Source: Nitrospira defluvii
GTDB lineage: Bacteria > Nitrospirota > Nitrospiria > Nitrospirales > Nitrospiraceae
NCBI GenBank assembly: GCA_011525625.1
Contig: WYAX01000015.1
Coordinates: forward strand, 434,001-498,000
DNA: 64,000 nt
Direction: 5' to 3'
Shown here: piece by piece, positions 43,511 through 52,097 of the stretch
Position numbering within the stretch: the first letter of the stretch is position 1
Layout: each line of letters starts with the position of its first letter
Translations under genes and position numbers: made by a program
The notes under the pieces: generated by a model
The model's database searches: none
The model's input: only the letters and a program-made list of their open reading frames with translations
What the model was told of the DNA's origin: nothing

Positions 43511-46036
43511 ATGCTGAACGGACGATCCTTCTGGGCCCTTTCCGAAGAGACGCTGCTGCGTGAATTGACGGTCACGCGGGCGGGGCTTTCTGCCGCCGAG
43601 GCGGAACGCCGACAGGTGCTGGCCCTCCCACCCAGGCTGAAACCCATCCGTGACAGTCAGCCGGTCCGCTTGCTGCTGGCGCAGTTCCGTAGTCCGATCA
43701 TTGCCATACTCCTGTTCGCCTCCGGGGTGTCGCTGTTCCTGGCGGAACCCAGTGATGCGCTGATCATCCTCGGCATTATCCTGGCCGGCGCCCTGTTGAG
43801 TTTCCGGCAGGAATACAGCGCGGCGCGCGCCGTAGCCGGGCTGTTGGCTCTTGTTCAAGTCACCGCTCGCGTCCGGCGGGACGGTCTGCTCATCGAAGTT
43901 CCGGCGGATACGGTCGTGCCGGGCGATGTCGTGGAATTGTCCGCCGGGTCGAGTGTGCCCGGGGATGCGCGACTGCTGGAAGCCCGGGATCTCTTTGTCG
44001 ATGAGGCGACGTTGACCGGAGAGACTTATCCGGTGGAGAAATCGGCAGCGATCTTACCGGGCGACATGCCGCTGCAGAGGCGCACGAATAGCCTCTTTCT
44101 TGGAACGCATGTCGTGAGCGGGCAAGCCCTTGCGGTGATCGTGGGGGTGGGGAAGGACACGGAATTCGGTCGCCTTGCCCGCCGGATGGCCGTCCGGCCG
44201 ACCGAGACGGAGTTTGAGCGCGGCGTCCGGCGGTTCGGGTATCTGCTGTTGGAGGTGACCCTTCTTCTGGTATTCGCCATTTTCGCGGTGAACGTCTACC
44301 TTGAGCGTCCGGTCCTGGAATCCTTTTTGTTCTCCATGGCCTTGGCGGTGGGACTGACGCCGCAATTGTTGCCCGCCATCATCAGCGTGAACCTCTCCCA
44401 TGGCGCGAGACGTATGGCGGAACAACGCGTTGTCGTCAAACGCCTGGCCTCGATCGAGAATTTCGGCAGTATGACGGTGTTGTGTTCCGACAAGACCGGC
44501 ACGCTGACCGAGGGGGCGATGCGGCTGCACGCGGCCCTCAACGTGGAGGGTGAGGCCAGCGAGCGCGTGTTGTTTCTCGGCTATCTGAACGCGGTGTTTG
44601 AAACGGGGTTCCCGAATCCGCTGGACGAGGCCCTGCGTCGAGATCGGGTCTTCGAACTCGCCGGTCATCACAAGTTGGACGAAGAGCCGTACGATTTCGT
44701 GCGCAAGCGACTCTCGATCCTGGTGGCCACTCCGCAGACGCACCTCTTGATTACCAAAGGCGCGGTCGAGAGCATGCTGACGATTTCTCTCCAGGCGGAG
44801 CAGGACGATGGTGCGCTTGTACCGATCGAGCAGGTTCGCCGGTCGGTGCGGGAGCAGGTTCGTCTATGGAGCGAGCAGGGGTTTCGTACCATCGGCTTGG
44901 CCTGCCGGGATATGGGGGGACTCGATCGTGTCTCGAAGGAGCACGAGGCCGGCATGACGTTCCTCGGCCTGTTGGTGTTCGCCGATCCGCTCAAATCCGG
45001 CATTGCCGAGACCGTAGACACACTCCGGCGACTCGGCGTGGCGCTGAAGATCGTGACGGGGGATCAGGCGGCGGCGGCGGCTCATGCGGGACGGGAGGTC
45101 GGCCTGACGGCTCCGCGCCTGCTGACCGGCCATGATCTGCGCGGGATGAGCGAGGATGCGCTGCACGCGCGAGCCGCTGATGTCGATATCTTCGCCGAAA
45201 TCGAGCCGAATCAAAAGGAACGGATCATTCGCGCGCTACGCGGATCGGGGCATGTGGTCGGGTATCTGGGGGACGGCATCAACGACGCCCCGGCGCTGCA
45301 CGCCGCCGATGTCGGTATTTCCGTGGATCAGGCAGTGGATGTCGCCAAAGAGGCCGCCGACCTGGTCTTGCTGGAGCACGATTTGAGTGTATTGGTAGAA
45401 GGTGTGCGCGAGGGGCGCAAGACCTTTGCGAATACGCTGAAGTATGTGTTTATGGCCACGAGCGCGAATTTCGGGAACATGTTCAGCATGGCCGGGGCTT
45501 CGCTGTTTCTCCCGTTTCTCCCCCTGTTGCCGAAGCAGATTCTGCTGACCAATGTCCTGACCGATATTCCGGAAATGACCATTGCGACCGACCAGGTCGA
45601 TCCCGAGCTGATCGATCGGCCGAGGCGCTGGGATATTCCGTTCATTCGCCGGTTCATGTTGACCTTCGGATTCGTGAGCTCCTTCTTCGACTACCTCACC
45701 TTCGCCGTCCTGCTGCTGGTCTTGCATGCGACGACCGGTCAGTTTCGCACCGGCTGGTTTGTCGAGTCGGTGCTCTCTGCCTCGGTCATCGTGCTGGTGA
45801 TCCGTACGAAGCGACCCTGTGTGACCAGTCGCCCGTCCAGGGGGTTGTGGCTCTCGACCCTGCTGGTGGGACTGGCGACCATGCTGCTGCCGGTGACACC
45901 GATCGGCGCGATCTTGGGGTTCGAACCTTTGCCGCCGCTGTTCTGGGCGGCGCTGCTCGCCATTCTCGCCGCCTACGTCGGCGCGGCAGAGTTGGCGAAG
46001 ACGCTCTTTTACCGGAAGGCCAAGAACGGGTGCTAA
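43511..46036 (+). CDS. MgtA-like P-type ATPase (P3B type)
   Basis: An 841-residue pump. It has the actuator motif LTGETYPVEKS, the membrane motif LTPQLLPAII typical of magnesium-type P3B pumps, the phosphorylation site DKTGTLT (D327), TGDQAAAAAHAG and the hinge GDGINDAPAL. The C-terminus carries MgtA-like membrane helices. Mg2+ import is the family role; the actual ion is not proven. It starts 18 bases after the RND pump stop and may be co-transcribed with it, which could mean a metal-linked role. Confidence 0.9.
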   Translation: MLNGRSFWALSEETLLRELTVTRAGLSAAEAERRQVLALPPRLKPIRDSQPVRLLLAQFRSPIIAILLFASGVSLFLAEPSDALIILGIILAGALLSFRQEYSAARAVAGLLALVQVTARVRRDGLLIEVPADTVVPGDVVELSAGSSVPGDARLLEARDLFVDEATLTGETYPVEKSAAILPGDMPLQRRTNSLFLGTHVVSGQALAVIVGVGKDTEFGRLARRMAVRPTETEFERGVRRFGYLLLEVTLLLVFAIFAVNVYLERPVLESFLFSMALAVGLTPQLLPAIISVNLSHGARRMAEQRVVVKRLASIENFGSMTVLCSDKTGTLTEGAMRLHAALNVEGEASERVLFLGYLNAVFETGFPNPLDEALRRDRVFELAGHHKLDEEPYDFVRKRLSILVATPQTHLLITKGAVESMLTISLQAEQDDGALVPIEQVRRSVREQVRLWSEQGFRTIGLACRDMGGLDRVSKEHEAGMTFLGLLVFADPLKSGIAETVDTLRRLGVALKIVTGDQAAAAAHAGREVGLTAPRLLTGHDLRGMSEDALHARAADVDIFAEIEPNQKERIIRALRGSGHVVGYLGDGINDAPALHAADVGISVDQAVDVAKEAADLVLLEHDLSVLVEGVREGRKTFANTLKYVFMATSANFGNMFSMAGASLFLPFLPLLPKQILLTNVLTDIPEMTIATDQVDPELIDRPRRWDIPFIRRFMLTFGFVSSFFDYLTFAVLLLVLHATTGQFRTGWFVESVLSASVIVLVIRTKRPCVTSRPSRGLWLSTLLVGLATMLLPVTPIGAILGFEPLPPLFWAALLAILAAYVGAAELAKTLFYRKAKNGC

Positions 46037-46179
46037 GGGATAGCAGGGCGGTCTTCACAGATTCCTACATCTCGTTCCATGCAATCGATCATCTCCTTGA
46101 CTGTATGCGGTGATGTAGTACAACCAAAGAAGCAGGCTCGCCCTGCGTACTCCATCCTTCGCTTCACACGAGGACGCTC

Positions 46180-47697
46180 ATGACCGGCTCTCCGCAATCC
46201 TCCAATGGTCGTTCCTATGATCCGCAAGTCCTGCTGAACTCGCAGCCGGTGGTGGTGACGGTCATCGATCCTGCCGGCCATGCCGTGCAGTTTCAGAATC
46301 AGACCAGCCTGGGTGCTTTCGGCGACATGGCCGGCGCACGCTGTCATGAACACATCGCGGGGAAGGCGTCGCCCTGCGACTTTTGTCGTATGCCCGACGC
46401 GCTGACCAGCGACGGTGTAGTCTCGGAGCAGGTAGACATGCCGGACGGTCGACGACTCTTGTTCCATTGGGCCAAAGCGCCGACCGTCGACGGGCGGGTG
46501 CATGTCATCGAAACGATTGTGGATGTGACCCAGCGAAAGCAGGACGAGCAGAGCGCGCGGCAGTCGCAAAAGATGGAGGCCCTGGGTCGGCTTGCCGCCG
46601 GCATTGCCCATGACTTCAATAACCTGCTGATGGTCGTGATCGGACACGCGCAGCGGGTGGCTCAGCAGTTGGGGTCTCATCCCTGTCATCATGAAATCGA
46701 GGTCATCGGACAGGCGGGGACGCGTGCCGCGGCGTTGACCAAGAAACTGTTGACCTTCAGCCGTCGCCAGGTCCTGGAGCAGCGGGATGTGCCGCTCAAT
46801 ACCCTGATTCGCGACATGGAGGATATTCTACGCCGGTTGATCGGGGAGCAGATCCAGACCGTCATCGTGCTCGATCCCCAGGCCGGGCACGTGTTGGGCG
46901 ATCCGGTACAGATCGAACAGGTGTTGCTCAATCTGGCGCTGAATGCCCGCGATGCCATGGCAGAAGGAGGGATCCTGACGATCGAAACGGGCAACGCCGA
47001 TCTGGACGACGTCTATGTCCGCGCGCACCCGGGGGCGGTTCCGGGCCCCTACGTCAAATTGGTGGTGGAGGATACCGGATCCGGCATCGATGGCGAGACC
47101 CTCGCCCATATTTTTGAACCGTTCTTCAGCACCAAGGCCTCCGATAAGGGGACGGGATTGGGATTGGCCACGGTTTATGGCATTGTGAAAGAGAGTCGTG
47201 GCTACATCGATGTGACCAGTCAGCTGGGTAAGGGCTCTCGCTTTACGGTCATGTTCCCGCGGGTGCCGTCCCAGGCCGCCGACGCCGAACAGGTGACTGC
47301 CCCGCGCCCGAAGCCTGAAACATCCGCCACGATTCTCTTGGTGGAAGACGACGAAGGAATTCGGCGTCTCGTGTCGGCGGTGCTTCGCGACCAGGGGTAT
47401 GAGCTGCTGGCGGCGGCCGACGGGGTGGAGGCGTTACAGATGTTGCAGTTGCGCAAGGGCGGTTGCGACCTCCTGATTACGGACGTCATTTTGCCGAGAA
47501 TGAAGGCTGCGGTGTTGGCTCAGGGGGCAAGGACGATGTTTCCTGACATCAAGGTATTGTACATCTCGGGTTATGCCGGAGATATGTTGGGGGCGCATGG
47601 GGTGGATGCCCAGGCCGCCTATCTGCAGAAACCGTTCTTGCCCCAGGCCATCATCGACAAAGTGGCTGAACTGCTCCAGTCCGGACGACCCCAGTAA
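46180..47697 (+). CDS. Hybrid histidine kinase with cysteine-rich PAS-like sensor and receiver
   Basis: A 505-residue cytoplasmic-type kinase. The N-terminal PAS-like region (1-120) contains C55-H56-E-H58 and C66-x2-C69, a possible metal or redox site. The kinase core follows: H-box GIAHDFNNLL (H144), N-box QVLLNLALNARDAM, and G boxes EDTGSGID and GTGLGLATVYGI. A C-terminal receiver (ILLVEDDEGIRRLVSAVLRD, DLLITDVILPRM) ends the protein. No membrane segment is present. The output partner is not adjacent. GAGGA precedes the ATG. Confidence 0.9.
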   Translation: MTGSPQSSNGRSYDPQVLLNSQPVVVTVIDPAGHAVQFQNQTSLGAFGDMAGARCHEHIAGKASPCDFCRMPDALTSDGVVSEQVDMPDGRRLLFHWAKAPTVDGRVHVIETIVDVTQRKQDEQSARQSQKMEALGRLAAGIAHDFNNLLMVVIGHAQRVAQQLGSHPCHHEIEVIGQAGTRAAALTKKLLTFSRRQVLEQRDVPLNTLIRDMEDILRRLIGEQIQTVIVLDPQAGHVLGDPVQIEQVLLNLALNARDAMAEGGILTIETGNADLDDVYVRAHPGAVPGPYVKLVVEDTGSGIDGETLAHIFEPFFSTKASDKGTGLGLATVYGIVKESRGYIDVTSQLGKGSRFTVMFPRVPSQAADAEQVTAPRPKPETSATILLVEDDEGIRRLVSAVLRDQGYELLAAADGVEALQMLQLRKGGCDLLITDVILPRMKAAVLAQGARTMFPDIKVLYISGYAGDMLGAHGVDAQAAYLQKPFLPQAIIDKVAELLQSGRPQ

Positions 47698-47919
47698 CAT
47701 TGACGGTTGTCAGAGCGCCTGATCGATTCGATCCCCCCGTCGTTCGCTCGCGTCGGTTACCGATATCTCTTCCTGTTGCCGTCCGTGGGCGCCAAGGGTG
47801 CATGGCCGATGTGCCGAGTCGATGCGGAGAGCGGCTTGACGCTCGCGTGCTCAAGGCGGCAGACTCCGGGTATCGCGGATCTTGGTCTTTTGACCGGAGC
47901 GCGCGGCCAGGAGTGATGT

Positions 47920-48936
47920 GTGCTTGTCTCATGGATCATCCTCGTGCTGAGCGGAGCCATGATCGTCATCGCGGGGACGCGACTCTCGCGTGACGGCGAT
48001 CAGATTGCTGCGCTGACCGGAATCGGGCGGGTCTGGATCGGCGTCGTGTTCATGGCGGGGGCGACGTCGCTGCCCGAGGTGTTCACGACGGTCAGCGCCT
48101 CTCTACTGGGTGCGCCGGATCTGGCCGCCGGGGATCTCTTCGGCGCGGTGCTGGCCAACATGTTCACCCTCGGCCTCATCGACCTGGTTCATCGTGATAA
48201 ACGGGTTTGGGAGCAGGCCGCTTTCGAACATACGCTCGTGGCCGCGCTCGCCATGCTCCTGACCGGCATGGCCGCATTTCTTCTGTTGTTTCGGAATGGG
48301 ACGGGGGCCTCGACCATCCAAGGTGGGAGCGCTCTGCTCTTCCTGATCTATGTCTTCGGCATGCGGGTCGTGTTTCGGCAGGAAGATGGGAAGCGGCGTC
48401 AACGGGCGCAGCAACTCCTTGCCGAAGCGGCGTCCGAGGACGCCCAGGGGCACGTCTCGGCCCGGCGAGACGGAATACGCCGAGCGGCCATCGGATTCGT
48501 CTCGGCCACCATGATTCTGGTTCTTGCCGCCCCCCTGCTCGCACAATCGGCCAAGGAGATCGCGGATCAATCCGGCGTCAGTACCACGTTCCTGGGGACG
48601 TCGCTCGTGGCCATGGTCACGACGTTGCCCGAGTTGGTCACGTCTCTGGCTGCTGTCCGGCTCGGGGCCTTCGATCTTGCCGTGGGCAATCTTTTCGGCA
48701 GCAACGCGTTCAACATGGCGGCGTTCCTGTTTGCGGATCTGGCCTATCGCGAGGGGTCGCTGTTCGGCGCGATCGCCTCCACGCATGCGCTGACCGCCCT
48801 GTGGGGCATTGTGATGATGAATATCGGGCTGATGGGAATCGTGTATCGAGTTGAGAAGCGGTATTGGCTTATCGAGCCGGACAGCCTCGTGATGATCCTT
48901 GGATATCTGCTCGGTCTCTTGCTGTTGTTTCGATGA
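47920..48936 (+). CDS. Sodium/calcium exchanger family protein (CaCA type)
   Basis: A 338-residue protein with about ten hydrophobic segments in two inverted halves. Each half has an exchanger motif: GATSLPEVFTTVSASL with GDLFGAVLANM, and VTTLPELVTSLAAVRLG with VGNLFGSNAFNM. These alpha repeats bind the cations. A hydrophilic loop of about 45 residues separates the halves. GTG at 47920 has AGGAG 6 bases upstream. Confidence 0.9.
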   Translation: MLVSWIILVLSGAMIVIAGTRLSRDGDQIAALTGIGRVWIGVVFMAGATSLPEVFTTVSASLLGAPDLAAGDLFGAVLANMFTLGLIDLVHRDKRVWEQAAFEHTLVAALAMLLTGMAAFLLLFRNGTGASTIQGGSALLFLIYVFGMRVVFRQEDGKRRQRAQQLLAEAASEDAQGHVSARRDGIRRAAIGFVSATMILVLAAPLLAQSAKEIADQSGVSTTFLGTSLVAMVTTLPELVTSLAAVRLGAFDLAVGNLFGSNAFNMAAFLFADLAYREGSLFGAIASTHALTALWGIVMMNIGLMGIVYRVEKRYWLIEPDSLVMILGYLLGLLLLFR

Positions 48937-48970
48937 TGCGGGGGCTGTCGCGAGAAGGTGCGGATGGGTC

Positions 48971-49354
48971 TTATTTCGCAGACGGTGAGGTCCAGGACAC
49001 GCCGGGCAGGGAGATGACCCGTTCGGACTCGTGTGCGGTTTGGGCCTCGAGCAGCAGTGCATACACGGCTTTCACCCGCGCCCGTGTGTCCATCGACAGC
49101 GAGAGAAATTCCACGCCGAAGGCATCTGTGCCGACCCAGGTCACGACGGCAGGTTTGATTTCGATGGGGTCGATACGGTCCGGCAGGGAAATCCGCAGCG
49201 TCACGCGCATCCCGCAATTCACCTTGGGATCGGCCTGCTGGATCCGGCAGCCTCCGGGAGAAAAATCACGCACAACGCCCTGACTCGACCCCCGCGCTCC
49301 CTGTATTTCGATCGGTCGATTCATCTCCACTCTGGTGCTCTTACGCTTGGCCAT
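48971..49354 (-). CDS. PilZ domain protein
   Basis: A 127-residue protein beginning MAKRKSTRVEMNRPIEIQG, with a PilZ-type DFSPGGCRIQ motif. The second signature arginine of the RxxxR box is partly retained (KRKSTRVE). PilZ domains usually bind cyclic-di-GMP; whether this copy does is uncertain. AAGGA precedes the ATG. It follows the TPR gene on the same strand. Confidence 0.82.
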   Translation of the reverse strand: MAKRKSTRVEMNRPIEIQGARGSSQGVVRDFSPGGCRIQQADPKVNCGMRVTLRISLPDRIDPIEIKPAVVTWVGTDAFGVEFLSLSMDTRARVKAVYALLLEAQTAHESERVISLPGVSWTSPSAK

Positions 49355-49403
49355 TGCTCTATCCTTCCGTGATCTGCTGCGCCGATGCGTGACGTAATCG
49401 TAT

Positions 49404-50393
49404 TCAGATGGCCGGTTGCACGAGGGATTCCGCCAACCGTCGAAAGGCCGGATCCGACATGAACCGGCTGAATGAAAGATCTTGTCGGGGGTCCGGCATC
49501 TGTTCGTCGCCCTGCCGGGTACGGTGGTGAAAGAATGCGGTGTCCAGGGCTTGCAGCATCTTCTCTCGGTCGTGCATTCCCGCGTAGGTACGTGCGAGTT
49601 CGTAGTGCCATATCGGATTCGCCGGATCCTTCGAGAGGCCGTAGTCGAACGTCGCTTTCGCTCGCTCGAAGCTTCCGGTCCGGCCGTACGCCGTGCCGAG
49701 GTTGTGGATCAGTAGCTGCCAGAGGGACCGATCCAACGTCGGGTTGGCCTGTTCGAGGACGAGCGCCTGTTCATAGTGCGGGATGGCGAGGGCGAATTTC
49801 CCCTGTAGGTAGGGGGCACTTCCTGCCCGGAAGTGATCGAGACTGCTGGGCGCCGGCGCCGCGACGATGGTGAGGCTATCCAGTAGGGCGTGTAGCAATG
49901 CGGCATCGCTACCCTTCCCGCGCGGTTGAGAGAGGTGAATATCGGTATACACATCGTCCTTGCCGGTGCAGGCCAGGAGATGGAGCTGTTCTGCCGGAGC
50001 CTTGGCTGTCGCGGGGAGGACGTACTCGAGCAGGGTGAGGTTCCGCCTGGTATCTCGAACGGGGCCCTGGTCCGCCGCCGGTCTGGTTGTCCGGGCGACA
50101 TGCTCCAACTGGAGGAGGCACCCCTGCTCGGTGGCTGGTTCGGGAACCGATTGGAGTGTCACCGAGAGCTGTATGGATCGAGTGTCGTCGGTGGCGAACA
50201 GGTATCGCCGGCCGTCCGGTTTCACTCCGTCAGCGAGCACGCGGAATCCGGTGACATCAAGGCGCACCGCCCAGGGTTTATCGACGAGAGCGAGGGTCGC
50301 CAGGTGCGGCGCGTCCTCCGCGACGACGGGGCCGATCGGTATGAGCGTCGAGATGATCGCGATGGCGACACAGGGGTGCATTGGCAACGGCAT
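49404..50393 (-). CDS. Exported TPR-repeat protein
   Basis: A 329-residue protein with a signal peptide (AIAIISTLIPIGPVVAED). An N-terminal domain of about 150 residues is of unknown type, followed by TPR-like helices from about 190 (YLQGKFALAIPHYEQALVLE, FERAKATFDYGLSKDPANPI, WHYELARTYAGMHDREKMLQ). TPRs mediate protein contacts, so a periplasmic scaffold or assembly role is possible. No partner is evident. Confidence 0.8.
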   Translation of the reverse strand: MPLPMHPCVAIAIISTLIPIGPVVAEDAPHLATLALVDKPWAVRLDVTGFRVLADGVKPDGRRYLFATDDTRSIQLSVTLQSVPEPATEQGCLLQLEHVARTTRPAADQGPVRDTRRNLTLLEYVLPATAKAPAEQLHLLACTGKDDVYTDIHLSQPRGKGSDAALLHALLDSLTIVAAPAPSSLDHFRAGSAPYLQGKFALAIPHYEQALVLEQANPTLDRSLWQLLIHNLGTAYGRTGSFERAKATFDYGLSKDPANPIWHYELARTYAGMHDREKMLQALDTAFFHHRTRQGDEQMPDPRQDLSFSRFMSDPAFRRLAESLVQPAI

Positions 50394-50710
50394 GCGAGTT
50401 CGTAGCCCTCTGTTGACCGCACAGCGACGATGGTGTGGTCACCGTAGTGTATCGTTCAGACGGCAGCGGCCAAAGAAAAAGTACAAAAGCCGCGGGCGTT
50501 GCGTGCGCAGATAGGAGGCGAAATCGGCCGTGAGGCGAACGCGGGCTGTGGCATCCTGCGCCAGTCGGCCGTGGCGCCTGTGGTGTGTGTCCGCGATGGC
50601 TCGTGACGGCAGCGAGGCCGGCGGCCTTGAGAGGCGGTATCGGCGTTGCATAGTTGTCCCCAAGGATGTCAGTGTGTCGGAGAGAATCGGCAGATCCCGA
50701 GAGGAGACGA
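50394..50710. other. Intergenic region between divergent genes
   Basis: 317 bases between the TPR gene and the exported protein gene at 50711. No promoter, RNA gene or additional ORF could be supported. A modest AT-rich stretch (aaagaaaaagtacaaaag) lies near 50475. Confidence 0.4.
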
Positions 50711-51334
50711 ATGACGATGCGAGAACCGTGCAGAGGGAAGGTCAAGTCGGATGGAGGCGTCGCCTGGTTGACTGGACGGATGCTCACGCTGTTGGCGGTC
50801 CTGGTGTTGTGGCAGGGGGAAGGCCTCGCTTACGCGGTCGTGCAGGTGCTTCCCGACATGGTGTTGACGCGTGAGGGCAAGACGATCAGCGGCGCCAAGG
50901 CGGTACAGGCCGATCCCACGGTGAAAGAGGTCTTGGCGGCATTCAATCGCGCTGAGCAGGCATTAGAGAAACAGGATCGCGCCGCCCTCCTGCAGTTTTA
51001 CGCCCCGGAGTACAACTATCACGGTTTGCATGTGGCGGATGTCGAGCGTATTTGGAGTGAAGTCTTCGAGCATTATCGCGCCTTGTCGTCGACGCACCTC
51101 TTTTCCGAGATGAAGGTGTTGCAGGGCGAGGAGGGGATTCGGGTGGAGTTGACCTGTACCGGGGGCCTCTATGGGACGGAGGTACAGTCAGGCTCCCGCG
51201 TGACGCTGGATAGTTGGTTTCAGGAAGTACACTATCTCGTTCGAGACAAGCAGGGATGGCGATTTCTCGGGAATCGAGGGAACGCGCCGCGCTCGGCGCC
51301 CTTTTCTTCCTCCCCGCACCATCCGTTGTTCTGA
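50711..51334 (+). CDS. Membrane-anchored or exported NTF2/SnoaL-like protein
   Basis: A 207-residue protein. An N-terminal hydrophobic segment (LTLLAVLVLWQGEGLAYAV) precedes an NTF2-like domain: VKEVLAAFNRAEQALEKQDR, LQFYAPEYNYHG, EVHYLVRDKQGWRFLGNRG. Such cone-shaped domains bind small ligands or mediate contacts; no catalytic residues can be assigned. GAGGAG lies 5 bases before the ATG. A similar NTF2-like lipoprotein occurs at 58172. Confidence 0.78.
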   Translation: MTMREPCRGKVKSDGGVAWLTGRMLTLLAVLVLWQGEGLAYAVVQVLPDMVLTREGKTISGAKAVQADPTVKEVLAAFNRAEQALEKQDRAALLQFYAPEYNYHGLHVADVERIWSEVFEHYRALSSTHLFSEMKVLQGEEGIRVELTCTGGLYGTEVQSGSRVTLDSWFQEVHYLVRDKQGWRFLGNRGNAPRSAPFSSSPHHPLF

Positions 51335-51355
51335 CGGCCGGCCCGGTTGAGGTGG

Positions 51356-51808
51356 TCAGGCGGCGGCTGCTGCGGCATCGGTCGTGGCCGTGCTCAGTAA
51401 CTTTTTGACGCTGGCGTGAGCCAGGACGACATCCGGAGTCCGCTGTAACGCTTCGTAGTAGCTGCGTTCGAAGCCGTCGCCCTCTTCGGACGGACGCAGC
51501 ATGTGGCGTGCTTCCACCAGCAGGTCCTGGGCGGTTTCAATGGTGGTCTCGTCCTGGTCTTCGAGGACCACGTCGATGCGGACGACCAGGTGCGACAAGG
51601 GGTGGAGCCAGGCGAACCACGGATCGTTCATCACCAGCTGCAAGAGTTCCCCTGCCGAGGCGATCCGCCCGTAGATGCGTTCATACGTAACCTGTTCCGA
51701 GACGATCAGGGATTTGTGGAGACCGAGCAGACCGTGACGGAGATCCTTGAGGCTGCGGCGAAGATTCTCCGGAATCGGATGCGGAGACGACCAGGAGGAG
51801 CGTGTCAT
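51356..51808 (-). CDS. Helical cytoplasmic protein of unknown function
   Basis: A 150-residue protein with predicted helices throughout (IPENLRRSLKDLRHGLLGLH, AGELLQLVMNDPWFAWLHPL, TTIETAQDLLVEARHML) and an alanine-rich end. I do not recognise the family with confidence. It is transcribed convergently with the 50711 gene. The ribosome-binding site is weak. Confidence 0.7.
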   Translation of the reverse strand: MTRSSWSSPHPIPENLRRSLKDLRHGLLGLHKSLIVSEQVTYERIYGRIASAGELLQLVMNDPWFAWLHPLSHLVVRIDVVLEDQDETTIETAQDLLVEARHMLRPSEEGDGFERSYYEALQRTPDVVLAHASVKKLLSTATTDAAAAAA

Positions 51809-52097
51809 AGATCACCAGTTCTCACAGATCCACAGCGTCAAGCGACGGCCATTCCCACCACAGGAACGATGCCCTTGGTCGGGCCCCTTCCGTCCTTTGT
51901 GGATACTCTATCGGCGAGTTTGCGCTGGGGTTGAGTCCTGGGGCTATGGAGACGGGGTATTTTTTTTGCCAAGCGGGAACCAGGCCGAAGTCGTCGATTT
52001 TACATGAAACGTGTCGTGACGTTCCCGGATCGCGTCGGCACCGGGCCTGTCCTTAGGGAATCAGCCCCAGAGAAAGCGGAAGGAGACGTCGGAGCCT

